64,000 nucleotides of DNA, taken from contig NZ_JABTTS010000025.1 in assembly GCF_018638295.1 (NCBI RefSeq), positions 38,222-102,221 on the forward strand, given 5' to 3'. The notes below the pieces were generated by a model. The model did not search any database and was not told the origin of the DNA. It was given only the letters and a program-made list of their open reading frames with translations. This document shows, piece by piece, positions 36,010 to 44,481 of this stretch (position 1 is the first letter of the stretch; the number at the start of each line of letters is the position of its first letter). This DNA is from Streptomyces sp. CHD11 (lineage in GTDB: Bacteria; Actinomycetota; Actinomycetes; Streptomycetales; Streptomycetaceae). Position numbers and translations under genes: made by a program.

Positions 36010-36080
36010 ACTTACTTGACGCCCGGCTAGTTGCGCGACTAGCTTTCGCTTCCAATGTACTAGCCGGGCGGCAAGTAAGT
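36010..36080. promoter_or_regulatory. Paired TetR operators in the divergent promoter
   Basis: Two 22-nt arms (36010-36031 and 36059-36080) are inverted copies with one mismatch. Each arm contains its own imperfect palindrome (CTAGCC...GGCAAG), as expected for a dimer site. The left arm covers a TTGACG -35 (36016-36021), followed after 18 nt by TAGCTT (36040-36045), so binding would block the exporter promoter. Confidence 0.8.
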
Positions 36081-36119
36081 ACCAGTGGCCACACGACGGT
36101 GGCCGGGGGAGTGGGAACC

Positions 36120-37739
36120 ATGGCGGATACGGCAGACGCACCGGCGGAGGTCGCGGGCGCACCGGCGGCGGAAGCCGCCGGGAAGGACGGCGGCAAGCAG
36201 CCGCGCAGTGTGCGGGTGGTCCTGCTCGCACTCATGATCGCGATGATGCTGGCGATGCTCGACAACATGATCATCGGCACCGCGATGCCGACGATCGTGG
36301 GCGAGCTGGGCGGACTGGAGCACCTGGCCTGGGTGGTCACCGCCTACACGCTCGCGACCGCGGCCTCCACTCCGGTCTGGGGCAAGCTCGGCGACATGTA
36401 CGGGCGCAAGGCCACGTTCATGACCTCCATCGTGATCTTCCTGATCGGCTCCGCGCTCAGCGGCATGGCGCAGAACATGGGCGAGCTGATCGGCTTCCGC
36501 GCGGTGCAGGGTCTGGGCGCCGGCGGTCTGATGGTCGGCGTCATGGCGATCATCGGCGACCTCATCCCGCCCCGTGAGCGGGGCAGGTACCAGGGGATGA
36601 TGGCCGCGGTGATGGCGCTGGCCATGATCGGCGGGCCGCTGGTCGGCGGCACCATCACCGACCACTGGGGATGGCGCTGGGCCTTCTACATCAACCTGCC
36701 GCTCGGCGCGGTCGCGCTGGCCGCGGTGGCCGCCGTACTGCACCTGCCGAAGAAGCGGGCCCAGGCGGGGATCGACTACCTCGGAGTCGTGCTGCTGACC
36801 GTCGGCATCACCGCCGTCGTGCTGGTCACCACCTGGGGCGGCACGGAGTACGCCTGGAGCTCCGCGCGGATCATGGAGCTGATCGGTCTCGGGGTCGCCT
36901 CGCTCGTCGGCTTCGTGTTCTGGCAGACCAGGGCCGCCGAACCGGTGCTGCCCCTGCACATCTTCCGCAGCCGCAACTTCACTCTGATGTCCGTCATCGG
37001 CTTCGTCGTCGGCTTCGTGATGTTCGGGGCGACGCTCTTCCTGCCGCTCTACCAGCAGGCCGTGCAGGGCGCCTCCGCCACCAACTCCGGCCTGCTGCTC
37101 CTGCCGATGCTCGGCGCGATGCTGGTCACCTCGATGGTCGCGGGCCGGGTGACCACCAACACCGGCCGGTACAAGGTCTTCCCCGTCGCCGGCAGCGCGC
37201 TGATGATCGTCGGCCTGTACCTGCTGTCCACCATGGACACCGGGACCTCCCGCCTCACCTCCGGCGTCTTCATGGCCGTGGTCGGTCTGGGCATGGGCTG
37301 TCTGATGCAGATCACCATGCTGGTCGCGCAGAACAGCGTGGAGATGAAGGACATGGGCGTGGCGTCCTCCTCCACCACCCTGTTCCGCACCCTCGGCGCC
37401 TCCTTCGGTGTGGCGATCATGGGCGCGCTGTTCAACAGCCGGGTCCAGGACGCCATGGCCGAGCGGGCCGGCACGGTGGGTTCCGAGCTGACCGGGCAGT
37501 CCGCCCAGCTGGACGCCGAGAGCCTGGCGAAGCTGCCGGCGGCGGCCCGCGAGGCCTACCAGCACGCGGTCTCCTCGGGCACCCACTCCGCGTTCCTGCT
37601 CGGCGCGGTGATCGCGGTGGTCGCGCTGGCGGCGGCCGTGTTCGTCAAGGAGGTCCCGCTGAAGGGCGAGGGCCCGGTCCGCAAGAAGGAGAAGCCCGGC
37701 GACAGCGCCCCGTCAGCGGGGCTGACCGAGCCCGCCTGA
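36120..37739 (+). CDS. MFS drug exporter, DHA2 (EmrB/QacA) 14-TM family
   Basis: A 539-aa proton-driven exporter with 14 hydrophobic helices. Motif C-like and motif A signatures appear: AMLDNMIIGTAMPTIVGEL near TM1, VWGKLGDMYGRKATF (motif A), and RAVQGLGAGGLMVG. The Lys-rich C-terminal tail is cytoplasmic. ATG 36120 has GGGGGAG upstream. Repression by the divergent TetR is likely through the paired operators; the substrate is unknown. Confidence 0.94.
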   Translation: MADTADAPAEVAGAPAAEAAGKDGGKQPRSVRVVLLALMIAMMLAMLDNMIIGTAMPTIVGELGGLEHLAWVVTAYTLATAASTPVWGKLGDMYGRKATFMTSIVIFLIGSALSGMAQNMGELIGFRAVQGLGAGGLMVGVMAIIGDLIPPRERGRYQGMMAAVMALAMIGGPLVGGTITDHWGWRWAFYINLPLGAVALAAVAAVLHLPKKRAQAGIDYLGVVLLTVGITAVVLVTTWGGTEYAWSSARIMELIGLGVASLVGFVFWQTRAAEPVLPLHIFRSRNFTLMSVIGFVVGFVMFGATLFLPLYQQAVQGASATNSGLLLLPMLGAMLVTSMVAGRVTTNTGRYKVFPVAGSALMIVGLYLLSTMDTGTSRLTSGVFMAVVGLGMGCLMQITMLVAQNSVEMKDMGVASSSTTLFRTLGASFGVAIMGALFNSRVQDAMAERAGTVGSELTGQSAQLDAESLAKLPAAAREAYQHAVSSGTHSAFLLGAVIAVVALAAAVFVKEVPLKGEGPVRKKEKPGDSAPSAGLTEPA

Positions 37740-37820
37740 CGGAACAGCGCCTGTCCCACGACGACGCAGGCTCCCGGGGACGCGCCCGCGCCCCCGGGGT
37801 CCGCCGTGTACGCCCCACCG

Positions 37821-37886
<66 letters not shown>

Positions 37887-37953
37887 ACAGCCAGAGAGAG
37901 ACACGGCCGGTCCCTCACCGCGGCCCCGCGCCTCAGCGCGGGGCGCGCGCACG

Positions 37954-39294
37954 TCACATCAGGACGGGATGGCTCCCCGTGTTCGTCGGCGCGTGCTCCG
38001 GCAGCCACAGCACGGCGACGGCGCCCTCGGCCGGCACACCGTCCGGAGCCCCCGCCGGCCGTACGTTGCGGAAGGTCAGCCGTGCGCCCAGCACCCGGGC
38101 CTGACCGGCCGCGATGGTCAGGCCCAGGCCGTGACCGCGGCCGGCCCGGTCCGCACTGCCGGTGCGGAAGCGGCTCGGTCCCTCGGCGAGCAGTCCCCGG
38201 GGGAAGCCGGGCCCGTGGTCGCGGACCCGGATGACGCGGCCCTCGACGGTCACCTCGATGGGCGGTCTGCCGTGCCGCGCGGCGTTGGTGAGCAGGTTGA
38301 ACAGCACCCGCTCCAGCCGCCGGGGATCGGTGGTGACCTCCGACTCGTGCACCACGCGCACGGTGACGTCCGGATCCTTCGCGGCGACCCGCCGCGTGAC
38401 GAACTCGCCGAGCAGGATGTCCTGCAGCTCCGCCCGCTCGGAAGCGCTGTCCAGCCGGGCCACCTCCAGCACGTCCTCCACGAGGGTGCGCATCGCCTTC
38501 GCCCGGTCCAGCACCAGTTCCGTGGGACGGCCGGGCGGCAGCAGCTCGGCCGCGGTCAGCAGACCGGTCACCGGTGTGCGCAGCTCGTGCGCGATGTCGG
38601 CGGTGACCCTGCGCTCGGCCTCCAGCCGCAGCCGCAGCGCGTCCGCCATGGCGTCCACCGCGCTGGCCAGATCGTCGGTCTCGTCCCGCACCACCCCGCC
38701 GATGGACTCCCGCACCCGGACGTCCGTCTCGCCCCTGGCCACCCGGTTGGCGGCGCCGGCCGCCTTGCGCAGCCGCCGCGACAGTCGCCCGCCCACCAGC
38801 ACACCGAGCGCGCTGCCCCCCAGGACGACCGCGATGGAACCGATCACCAGGGCCTGGTCGAGGTCCTTGAGGATGTCCGAACTGCGGTCGGTGAAGCCGG
38901 AGTGCAGGGACAGCACATGCCCGTTCTTCAGCGGCACGGCCGCCCAGATGTCCGGCGCGCCGCTCCGGTCCGCCACGAAGGTCGCCCGTCGCCCCGCCTC
39001 GACCTTCTCCCGCAGCTCCTTCGGCAGCTGCGGATCGTCGATCTCGGTGTTGGGGAAGTTCAGCCGTCCGGACAGCTCGTAGTTGCGCTGGGCGATCATG
39101 ATGCGCTCGTCGGCCAGATCGCGCGCGTTGTCCAGCATCGACACCCGCGCGGCGTTGTGCACCACCAGGCTCAGCACGAGCGCCACCAGCGCGCCGACCA
39201 CCGCGATGGCCGCGCTGAGCTTCCACCTCAGTCCCGCGCCGATGCCCACCCGGTCCACGCGCGCCGTCACCAGGCGCCGGAAGTCCCCGCGCAT
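37954..39294 (-). CDS. cseC: Sensor histidine kinase CseC of the SigE system
   Basis: A 446-aa kinase: TM near residues 22-45, an extracytoplasmic region with RRATFVADRSGAPDIWAAV, TM near 137-160, HAMP, and HisKA with DIAHELRTPVTGL (phosphoacceptor His near 228). The HATPase domain has LFNLLTNAARHG and GRGHGLGLTI. In S. coelicolor CseC senses cell-wall stress and phosphorylates CseB, which activates sigE. The gene follows cseB by 8 bp. The start ATG 39294 has a weak ribosome site, suggesting coupling. Confidence 0.92.
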   Translation of the reverse strand: MRGDFRRLVTARVDRVGIGAGLRWKLSAAIAVVGALVALVLSLVVHNAARVSMLDNARDLADERIMIAQRNYELSGRLNFPNTEIDDPQLPKELREKVEAGRRATFVADRSGAPDIWAAVPLKNGHVLSLHSGFTDRSSDILKDLDQALVIGSIAVVLGGSALGVLVGGRLSRRLRKAAGAANRVARGETDVRVRESIGGVVRDETDDLASAVDAMADALRLRLEAERRVTADIAHELRTPVTGLLTAAELLPPGRPTELVLDRAKAMRTLVEDVLEVARLDSASERAELQDILLGEFVTRRVAAKDPDVTVRVVHESEVTTDPRRLERVLFNLLTNAARHGRPPIEVTVEGRVIRVRDHGPGFPRGLLAEGPSRFRTGSADRAGRGHGLGLTIAAGQARVLGARLTFRNVRPAGAPDGVPAEGAVAVLWLPEHAPTNTGSHPVLM

Positions 39295-39302
39295 CCGTTC
39301 GC

Positions 39303-40001
39303 TCAGGCCTTCAGTTTGTAGCCGAAGCCGCGGACCGTCTCGATACGGTCCTGGCCGATCTTCGTACGGAGTCGCTGCACATGGACGTCGACGACCCGGG
39401 TGTCCCCGCCCCAGCCGTACTCCCACACCCGCTCGAGCAGTTTGTCGCGGGAGAGCACGGTGCCCGGTGTCGCGGAGAACTCCAGCAGCAGCCGCATCTC
39501 GGTCGGGGTCAGCGCCACCGGCTGCCCGGCTCGGCGTACCTCCATGCCCTCCGTGTCGATGTCCAGCTCCCCGAACGAGAGCGTCCCCCTGACGTCCGGG
39601 GACGCCTGCTCCGCCCTGCCGCCCTCCGCCCGCCCGAAGCGGCGCAGCACCGCGCGGATCCGGGCCACCAGAACGGCACCGTCGAACGGCTTGGTCACAT
39701 AGTCGTCGGCGCCCGCCTCCAGCCCCAGCACCACGTCGATGGCGTCGGCCCGCGCGGACAGCATGATCACCGGCACCATCGACTCGTCCCGGATGCGACG
39801 GCACAGGCTGACCCCGTCCAGCCCCGGCACCATGACGTCGAGGAGCGCGATGTCGGGCCGGTCGGAGCGGAACGCCTCCAGGCCGGACAGCCCGTCGGGC
39901 ATCGCGGTGACCGCGAAGCCGTCCCGCTCCAGGGCGAGCTGGGTGGCCTCGCGGATGACGTCGTCGTCCTCGACGAACAGGACGTGGGTCTGGTCTGTCA
40001 T
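39303..40001 (-). CDS. cseB: Response regulator CseB of the SigE system
   Basis: A 232-aa OmpR/PhoB-type regulator: acidic pocket in FVEDDDVI, phosphoacceptor in ALLDVMVPG near residue 54, Lys in VTKPFDG, and a winged-helix DNA-binding domain with RLLLEFSATPGTVLSRDKLLERVWEY-type sequence ending in VRGFGYKLKA. In S. coelicolor it drives transcription of the sigE operon. ATG 40001; the frame remains open upstream into the 170-bp gap, but that part has no homology. Confidence 0.94.
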   Translation of the reverse strand: MTDQTHVLFVEDDDVIREATQLALERDGFAVTAMPDGLSGLEAFRSDRPDIALLDVMVPGLDGVSLCRRIRDESMVPVIMLSARADAIDVVLGLEAGADDYVTKPFDGAVLVARIRAVLRRFGRAEGGRAEQASPDVRGTLSFGELDIDTEGMEVRRAGQPVALTPTEMRLLLEFSATPGTVLSRDKLLERVWEYGWGGDTRVVDVHVQRLRTKIGQDRIETVRGFGYKLKA

Positions 40002-40171
40002 CCCGGTGCTCTCAGTCCTCGTGTGGTCCCGGGCCGGTTCGAACACGGTCACTCGGCCCGCCCGGGCTGATTGTCTCGGCCCATCGCAGGGACGGACGCG
40101 TGAGCCGCGCGAAGGGTTCATCCCTTACATCGGCCGGGCAGGCCCCGCCGGTTCTCTCCGTGAGCCATGTC

Positions 40172-40822
40172 TCAGCCGTCTTCGGGCACCGGCGTGGGCA
40201 TCGGTCCGGCCACCTGACCGTAGTCGTTGTGCGTGCGGTACTCCTCGCCGAACCTGCCCGACGCCCAGCGGTACGTGATGACGTTCTCGCCGGACGGACT
40301 CGACACCCGATCGCCCCGGTCGTACACCTGCTTGGTCACCACCAGGTCCCCGCGGTCGATCTCCGCGTACACCGGAGGCTCCTCGGCGGTGAACACGTTG
40401 ACGTAGGCGCCCCCCTGGTCGCGGTACACATACGAGCCGACACCCACCGCGTCCCCGCAGGTCAGCACGTTGACGACCACATCGTCGGCGGCTCCTCCGG
40501 TGAGGTTCCCGTAGCTCACGTCGACCGGGTACTCGTCGGCGACGCACGGCTTGAGCTCCCGCTTGACCTGTGCCGAGACGGCGGGGTCCGCCTGGATCAA
40601 CCGGACCGCGTCCACCCGGCCCGGGGTCCGCGAGGGCGAGGCCGTCGGCGGGGTCACGCTGGCCACCGACTCCGCGCGCGCCGGACCCTCGTCCCGGGCA
40701 CCGGTGCCGCCCGTGCCGCAGCCGGCCGACAGCCCGACGGCGGCGAGCACGGCCGTCGCCGCGATCGCCGCCCGGGTGGTGGTCCGGGACCGCGTGGGTC
40801 CCGCGCCGGTCAGGCCGCGCAA
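40172..40822 (-). CDS. cseA: Lipoprotein CseA, negative modulator of the SigE system
   Basis: A 216-aa protein with a lipobox (GLSAGC) after an N-terminal hydrophobic helix. The mature part is hydrophilic and ends in Pro-rich residues. CseA is an extracytoplasmic lipoprotein that dampens SigE activity in S. coelicolor. It probably starts at TTG 40822, 13 bp inside the sigE 3' end, which implies translational coupling. No other in-frame start with a better ribosome site was seen. Confidence 0.86.
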   Translation of the reverse strand: MRGLTGAGPTRSRTTTRAAIAATAVLAAVGLSAGCGTGGTGARDEGPARAESVASVTPPTASPSRTPGRVDAVRLIQADPAVSAQVKRELKPCVADEYPVDVSYGNLTGGAADDVVVNVLTCGDAVGVGSYVYRDQGGAYVNVFTAEEPPVYAEIDRGDLVVTKQVYDRGDRVSSPSGENVITYRWASGRFGEEYRTHNDYGQVAGPMPTPVPEDG

Positions 40823-41349
40823 CGCTCCCGCTCCTCACGCTCCAGCGCGCGTGCGTCCAGATCGCGGGCCTCCAGCTCCTGGCGGAGCCGGGCGAGCGCT
40901 CGGTGCAGCGTGCTCTTGACCGTTCCGGCCGACATGCCGAGGGCGGCGGCCGTCTCGTCCGTGGACATCTGCTCCCAGTGTCGCAGCACCACGACACTGC
41001 GCTGCTTCGGGGCGAGCACCTTCAGGATGTCCATCAGCAGGGCACGGTCCGCGTGCTGCTCGGCGGCGTCGTCCACACAGGGCTCCGGGAGCTGCTCGGT
41101 GGGCACCTCCTCCAGCTTGCGGGCCCGCCACCACTCGGTCCGCGTATTGATCATGACCCGGCGCAGATAGGCGTCGGCCAGACGCTTGTCCTCGATGGTC
41201 TCCCAGCGGCCGTACGTCCGGACCAGCGCGGTCTGCAGCAGGTCCTGTGCGTCCACGGGGTCCGGGACCAGACGGCGGGCGCTGCGCAACAGCGCGTCCT
41301 GCCGGGTGCGGACGTACTCCTCGAACTCGAGCACCTCGCCCTGCGCCAT
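40810..41349 (-). CDS. sigE: ECF sigma factor SigE
   Basis: A 179-aa extracytoplasmic-function sigma factor directing the cell-envelope stress regulon. Region 2 (RSARRLVPDPVDAQDLLQTAL, YLRRVMINTRTEWWR) and region 4 (RSVVVLRHWEQMSTDETAAAL, GTVKSTLHRALARL) are complete. The C-terminal tail is Arg/Glu rich as in S. coelicolor SigE. Unlike most ECF factors it has no anti-sigma gene; control is by CseB/CseC at transcription. ATG 41349 has GGAAGG about 9 nt upstream. Confidence 0.95.
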   Translation of the reverse strand: MAQGEVLEFEEYVRTRQDALLRSARRLVPDPVDAQDLLQTALVRTYGRWETIEDKRLADAYLRRVMINTRTEWWRARKLEEVPTEQLPEPCVDDAAEQHADRALLMDILKVLAPKQRSVVVLRHWEQMSTDETAAALGMSAGTVKSTLHRALARLRQELEARDLDARALEREERERCAA

Positions 41350-41545
41350 GGTGAACCGCCTTCCGTTCCCGTTCCCGCTCACTCGAGCCGGCCGGACCGT
41401 CTGTGACCCTCGGTCGTCGTGCCCTCGGCGAGCACGTGATCGAAGGTACGGAGCCGTTGTCACGGCACTGTCCGAAGCAGCTTGCGAGCAGCCCTCGGCT
41501 GTCCGTCGGTTGTGTAACGGAAGGGGGAGGAGGGTAAGGAGGGCG

Positions 41546-41577
41546 GTCAATTGACGCGCGTTTGGGGCGATATCGCC
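41546..41577. promoter_or_regulatory. Two close palindromes upstream of sigE
   Basis: GTCAATTGAC (41546-41555) and GGCGATATCGCC (41566-41577) are perfect palindromes about 200 bp before the sigE start. They lie in an intergenic region that carries the sigE promoter in relatives. Binding proteins are unknown. Confidence 0.4.
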
Positions 41578-41633
41578 GGTCGTGCCGTTGTCACGGACGT
41601 GAGCGGCCCGTGGATCCGATCCGCCCGCGGGCC

Positions 41634-41797
41634 GGATCGCCGGATCGCCGGATCTCCGGATCGCCGGATCGGACGAGTGGACGGACGAGTGGACGGGCTC
41701 GGGCGGCCCGGCGGCGGGGGTGGAACCGGCGCCGAGCCGGAGCCCGAGGGTGTGGTCGTTGGCGTGGCCGGGTGGCCGGGTGGCCGGGTGGCCGGGT
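41634..41797. repeat. Three short tandem repeats upstream of sigE
   Basis: GGATCGCC repeated about 4.5 times (41634-41672), a 12-bp GACGAGTGGACG pair (41672-41695), and GGCCGGGT four times (41766-41797). They fill the 3' flank of mutY; no coding function is seen. Confidence 0.85.
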
Positions 41798-41805
41798 GGA
41801 CGGGG

Positions 41806-42741
41806 TCAGCTCAGCGGCAGCCGGTACAGGCCGCCCTGCATCGGTTCCACCAGACCGTCGGCGACCAGACCGTCCAGTGCGCGGGCGCGCTGCACCGGCT
41901 CGTTCCACACCCGGTCCAGTGCGGCCTGCGGCACCGGTTGGTGCGCCTCCCGCAGAACGGCCAGCAGCCGTCCGCGGACCTGGCGGTCCGTGCCCGCGTA
42001 CGTCTGGCCGCGGCGCGGCGGACCCTCGTGGGCGGGCTTGCCCGCCTGCCGCCAGGCACACTGCGCGGCGATCGGGCAGCGGTGACACGACTCGTTCTTC
42101 GCCGTGCACACCAGCGCGCCCAGCTCCATGGAGGCGGCGGCCCAGCGCGCGGCGGTGGAGGAGTCCTCCGGCAACAGGGTCCGGGCGAGCCGGCGCTCGG
42201 CGGCGGTGGTGGCGTTCGGCGGGTACTGGGTACCGGTGACCGCGCGGGCGAACACCCGGCGGACATTCGTGTCCAGCACCGCGTGCCGCTGCCCGTAGGC
42301 GAACGAGGCCACGGCCGCGGCGGTGTACTCGCCGATACCGGGCAGTGCGAGCAACTGGGCGTGGTCCGCCGGGACGTCCCCGCCGTGCCGCTCCGTTATG
42401 GCGACGGCGGCGCCGTGCAGCCGGAGCGCACGACGCGGGTAACCGAGCCGGCCCCAAGCGCGGACGGCTTCGCCGGGCGCCTCCGCGGCGAGGTCGGCGG
42501 GGCGCGGCCAGCGGGCCAGCCACTGCTCGTAGACGGGCAGGACCCTGTTCACCGGGGTCTGCTGGAGCATGAACTCACTGACCATCACTCCCCACGCACC
42601 GGCCTCCGGGCGCCGCCACGGAAGATCCCGGGCGTGCTCGTCGAACCAGTCGATGACAGGGGAGTGCAGCGGCTCACCGGGAGCACGCTCGGACGCGGAA
42701 TCGGCGGCGGTGCCGTACGGGGGCTTCGTGGGAGCAGTCAT
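41806..42741 (-). CDS. mutY: A/G-specific adenine glycosylase
   Basis: Removes adenine mispaired with 8-oxoguanine. The 311-aa protein has VSEFMLQQTPVNRV, the helix-hairpin-helix LLALPGIGEYTAAA with the catalytic Asp in HAVLDTNVRRV, and the [4Fe-4S] ligands C-x6-C-x2-C-x5-C (CTAKNESCHRCPIAAQC). The C-terminal 8-oxoG recognition domain is short, as usual in actinobacteria. ATG 42741 has AGAGG upstream. It points toward sigE and ends in the short-repeat region. Confidence 0.95.
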   Translation of the reverse strand: MTAPTKPPYGTAADSASERAPGEPLHSPVIDWFDEHARDLPWRRPEAGAWGVMVSEFMLQQTPVNRVLPVYEQWLARWPRPADLAAEAPGEAVRAWGRLGYPRRALRLHGAAVAITERHGGDVPADHAQLLALPGIGEYTAAAVASFAYGQRHAVLDTNVRRVFARAVTGTQYPPNATTAAERRLARTLLPEDSSTAARWAAASMELGALVCTAKNESCHRCPIAAQCAWRQAGKPAHEGPPRRGQTYAGTDRQVRGRLLAVLREAHQPVPQAALDRVWNEPVQRARALDGLVADGLVEPMQGGLYRLPLS

Positions 42742-42778
42742 GACCCTCTGATCCTGCCACGCCGCGCCCCGCCTCCGG

Positions 42779-43231
42779 GGTGAGCGCCACGGTCGGGCAG
42801 CGACACGACACCCGCGAGAGCACCGGCCGCTTGCGAGAGCACCGCTCACACTGGCGAGCTGCGAGCGCGGCCGGTGGAAGCATCGGCTGCCTGCGCGAGC
42901 GCTGCTCGCATGCCGGAACGCCAGTCAGGGTCGAGTGCACTGCTCACGTACGAGAGCACTGCTCACCGCGCGCGACGGGCCAGCACGGGGAGCACTGGCC
43001 GCTACCGAGAGCGCTGCTCGCCCCGCGGAGCGCCGGTCAGGGTCAGGTGCATCGATCACATACGAGAGCACCGCTCACCATCGTGCGCCACGGGCAGGCA
43101 TGGAGAGCACCGGCCGCATGCGAGAGCACCGCTCACGCTGGCGAGCTGCGAGCGCGGCCGGTGGAAGCGGCCCGCCGCTTGCGGGAGCGCTGCTCATCCA
43201 TCGGAGCGCCGGTCGGCGTCAAGTGCGGCTC
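42779..43231. repeat. Tandem palindrome array with three alternating spacer types
   Basis: Seven copies of GAGC-N3-GCTC (N3 = ACC, ACT or GCT) start at 42837, 42897, 42954, 43009, 43066, 43124 and 43185, a spacing of 55-61 bp. The spacers are not random. Type A (CTGGCGAGCTGCGAGCGC...) follows cores 1 and 6. Type B (GGAGCGCCGGTCAGGG...) follows cores 2, 4 and 7. Type C (...GAGAGCACCGGCCGC) follows cores 3 and 5 and precedes core 1. The order C-A-B, C-B, C-A-B is a higher-order repeat. All three forward frames are open, so it is unlikely to be protein-coding. It fills most of the 800-bp gap between mutY and the next gene. Confidence 0.85.
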
Positions 43232-43541
43232 ACCGGACCGACCGTGTCCGCCGCCACGCCGTGTCCCGCCACCACCCGACCCCCGAACAGCGCGTCAGGG
43301 GACGGCAGTCGAGCCTCCGTCCAGCTCCGGGTCGGTATCTCTGCCCTGCGCCTCGCCCGCGTCCGTGATCACAGACCGTAGGGAAGGCTGCGGAACGGTC
43401 ACACTCTGCGATCGAAGGGTGCCGTACCCGGCGAACGTCAGGGGGGGCAGGGCGATTTCCGGGATGATGATCCTGAAAAGTTGTGGCTCTCAGTGGCGGG
43501 TGAGGCCAGCGAACGCGCTGAACTCTCGTAAGGTTTGCGCC

Positions 43542-44408
43542 GTGGGATCTCTGCGCAATCCGGTCGGGCCGCTTCCCTCCTCCATCTACTGGCGACGGAG
43601 GGCTGTACTGCTGTCCGTATTGGCCCTGTTGACGTTGTTTGCCACCTGGGTCGTTCTCTCGGGCGGCGGTGGCGGCAACGGGCGTGACAACGGGGCCAAT
43701 GGCAAGAATCCCGCGCCGTCCATCACGCCGGGGCCGTCGAGTTCGGGGCCGGCGATCAGTCAGGCTCCGGGAGGGCGGGACGAGTCGGGGTCGGGTGGCT
43801 CCGGCGGGTCCGGTGGCTCCGGCGGATCCGACGGCTCGTCGTCCGGGGCGGGAGACGACGGGGCCAACGGCGATCCCGCGGACTCCGGCGGCTCCGAGGG
43901 ATCGGGTGGCGGTGCCGGGGGGAGCGCGGGCGGTGGTTCCGAGGGCGGTACGTCCGCGGGGGTCGGCGCGGGTGACGCGCTGCCGGCCGGATCGGGTGCC
44001 TCCCTGCCCAACTGCACGGCGAACGCGGTGAGGTTCAGTCTGCGCAGCTCCCGCAACGCCTACGAGCCGGGGCAGGTGCCCACCTTCCTGCTCACTGCGC
44101 GGAACACCTCCGGCAGCGACTGCAAGGTCGATCTCGGGCCGGTCAACGCGGTGTTGACGATCACCCCCGCGAGCGGTGACGACGCGTACTGGGCGTCCGA
44201 CGACTGCCCCGAGGGCGCGCGGAGTCTGGTGTTCCGCGTGGCGGCCGGGGACAGCATCACCTACACCGTGAAGTGGGACCGCAAGGCGAGCGCGCCGGAG
44301 TGCGCGACGCCGAAGGCGGGGGCGGCGAAGCCGGGGACATACCTGGTGGAGGCGAAGGCGCCGGGATTCGAGAAGGTACGCACGTCGTTCGTGCTGGAAG
44401 CGGACTGA
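43542..44408 (+). CDS. Membrane-anchored secreted protein with Gly/Ser linker, unknown
   Basis: A 288-aa protein. The N-terminal hydrophobic helix (AVLLSVLALLTLFATWVVLS, residues 22-41) is followed by a Gly/Ser-rich linker with GGSGGSGGSGGS (residues 85-150). The C-terminal beta-rich domain has four Cys (LPNCTANAVRF, TSGSDCKVDLG, DDCPEGARS, APECATPK), which probably form disulfides, and resembles small extracytoplasmic DUF4232-like domains. GTG 43542 lies 7 nt after TAAGGT. Its neighbours disA and sigE point to envelope or signalling context, but no function is established. Confidence 0.75.
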   Translation: MGSLRNPVGPLPSSIYWRRRAVLLSVLALLTLFATWVVLSGGGGGNGRDNGANGKNPAPSITPGPSSSGPAISQAPGGRDESGSGGSGGSGGSGGSDGSSSGAGDDGANGDPADSGGSEGSGGGAGGSAGGGSEGGTSAGVGAGDALPAGSGASLPNCTANAVRFSLRSSRNAYEPGQVPTFLLTARNTSGSDCKVDLGPVNAVLTITPASGDDAYWASDDCPEGARSLVFRVAAGDSITYTVKWDRKASAPECATPKAGAAKPGTYLVEAKAPGFEKVRTSFVLEAD

Positions 44409-44481
44409 CCGGGCCGCGGGCCGTCGGGCAGCCCTCCCGCTCAGACAGGGGGCGACGCCGACGGCCGGGAGCGGAAGTTTC

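Noticed and set aside
41350..41550. A SigE-type autoregulatory promoter before sigE
   Set aside because: ACAAC-type -35 candidates were present, but none had a matching CGTC-type -10 at 16-17 nt, so no promoter was called.
42779..43231. The palindrome array read as a CRISPR array
   Set aside because: The palindromic core is only 11 bp, spacing varies from 55 to 61 bp, and spacers recur as three similar types instead of being unique. No cas genes are in the window.
42780..43541. The array read as protein-coding (three forward open frames with repeated RERCS/YESTAH-like peptides)
   Set aside because: All three frames are open because of repeat composition, the period is not a multiple of three, and the peptides change frame between units. 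The downstream protein starts at 43542 with its own box.
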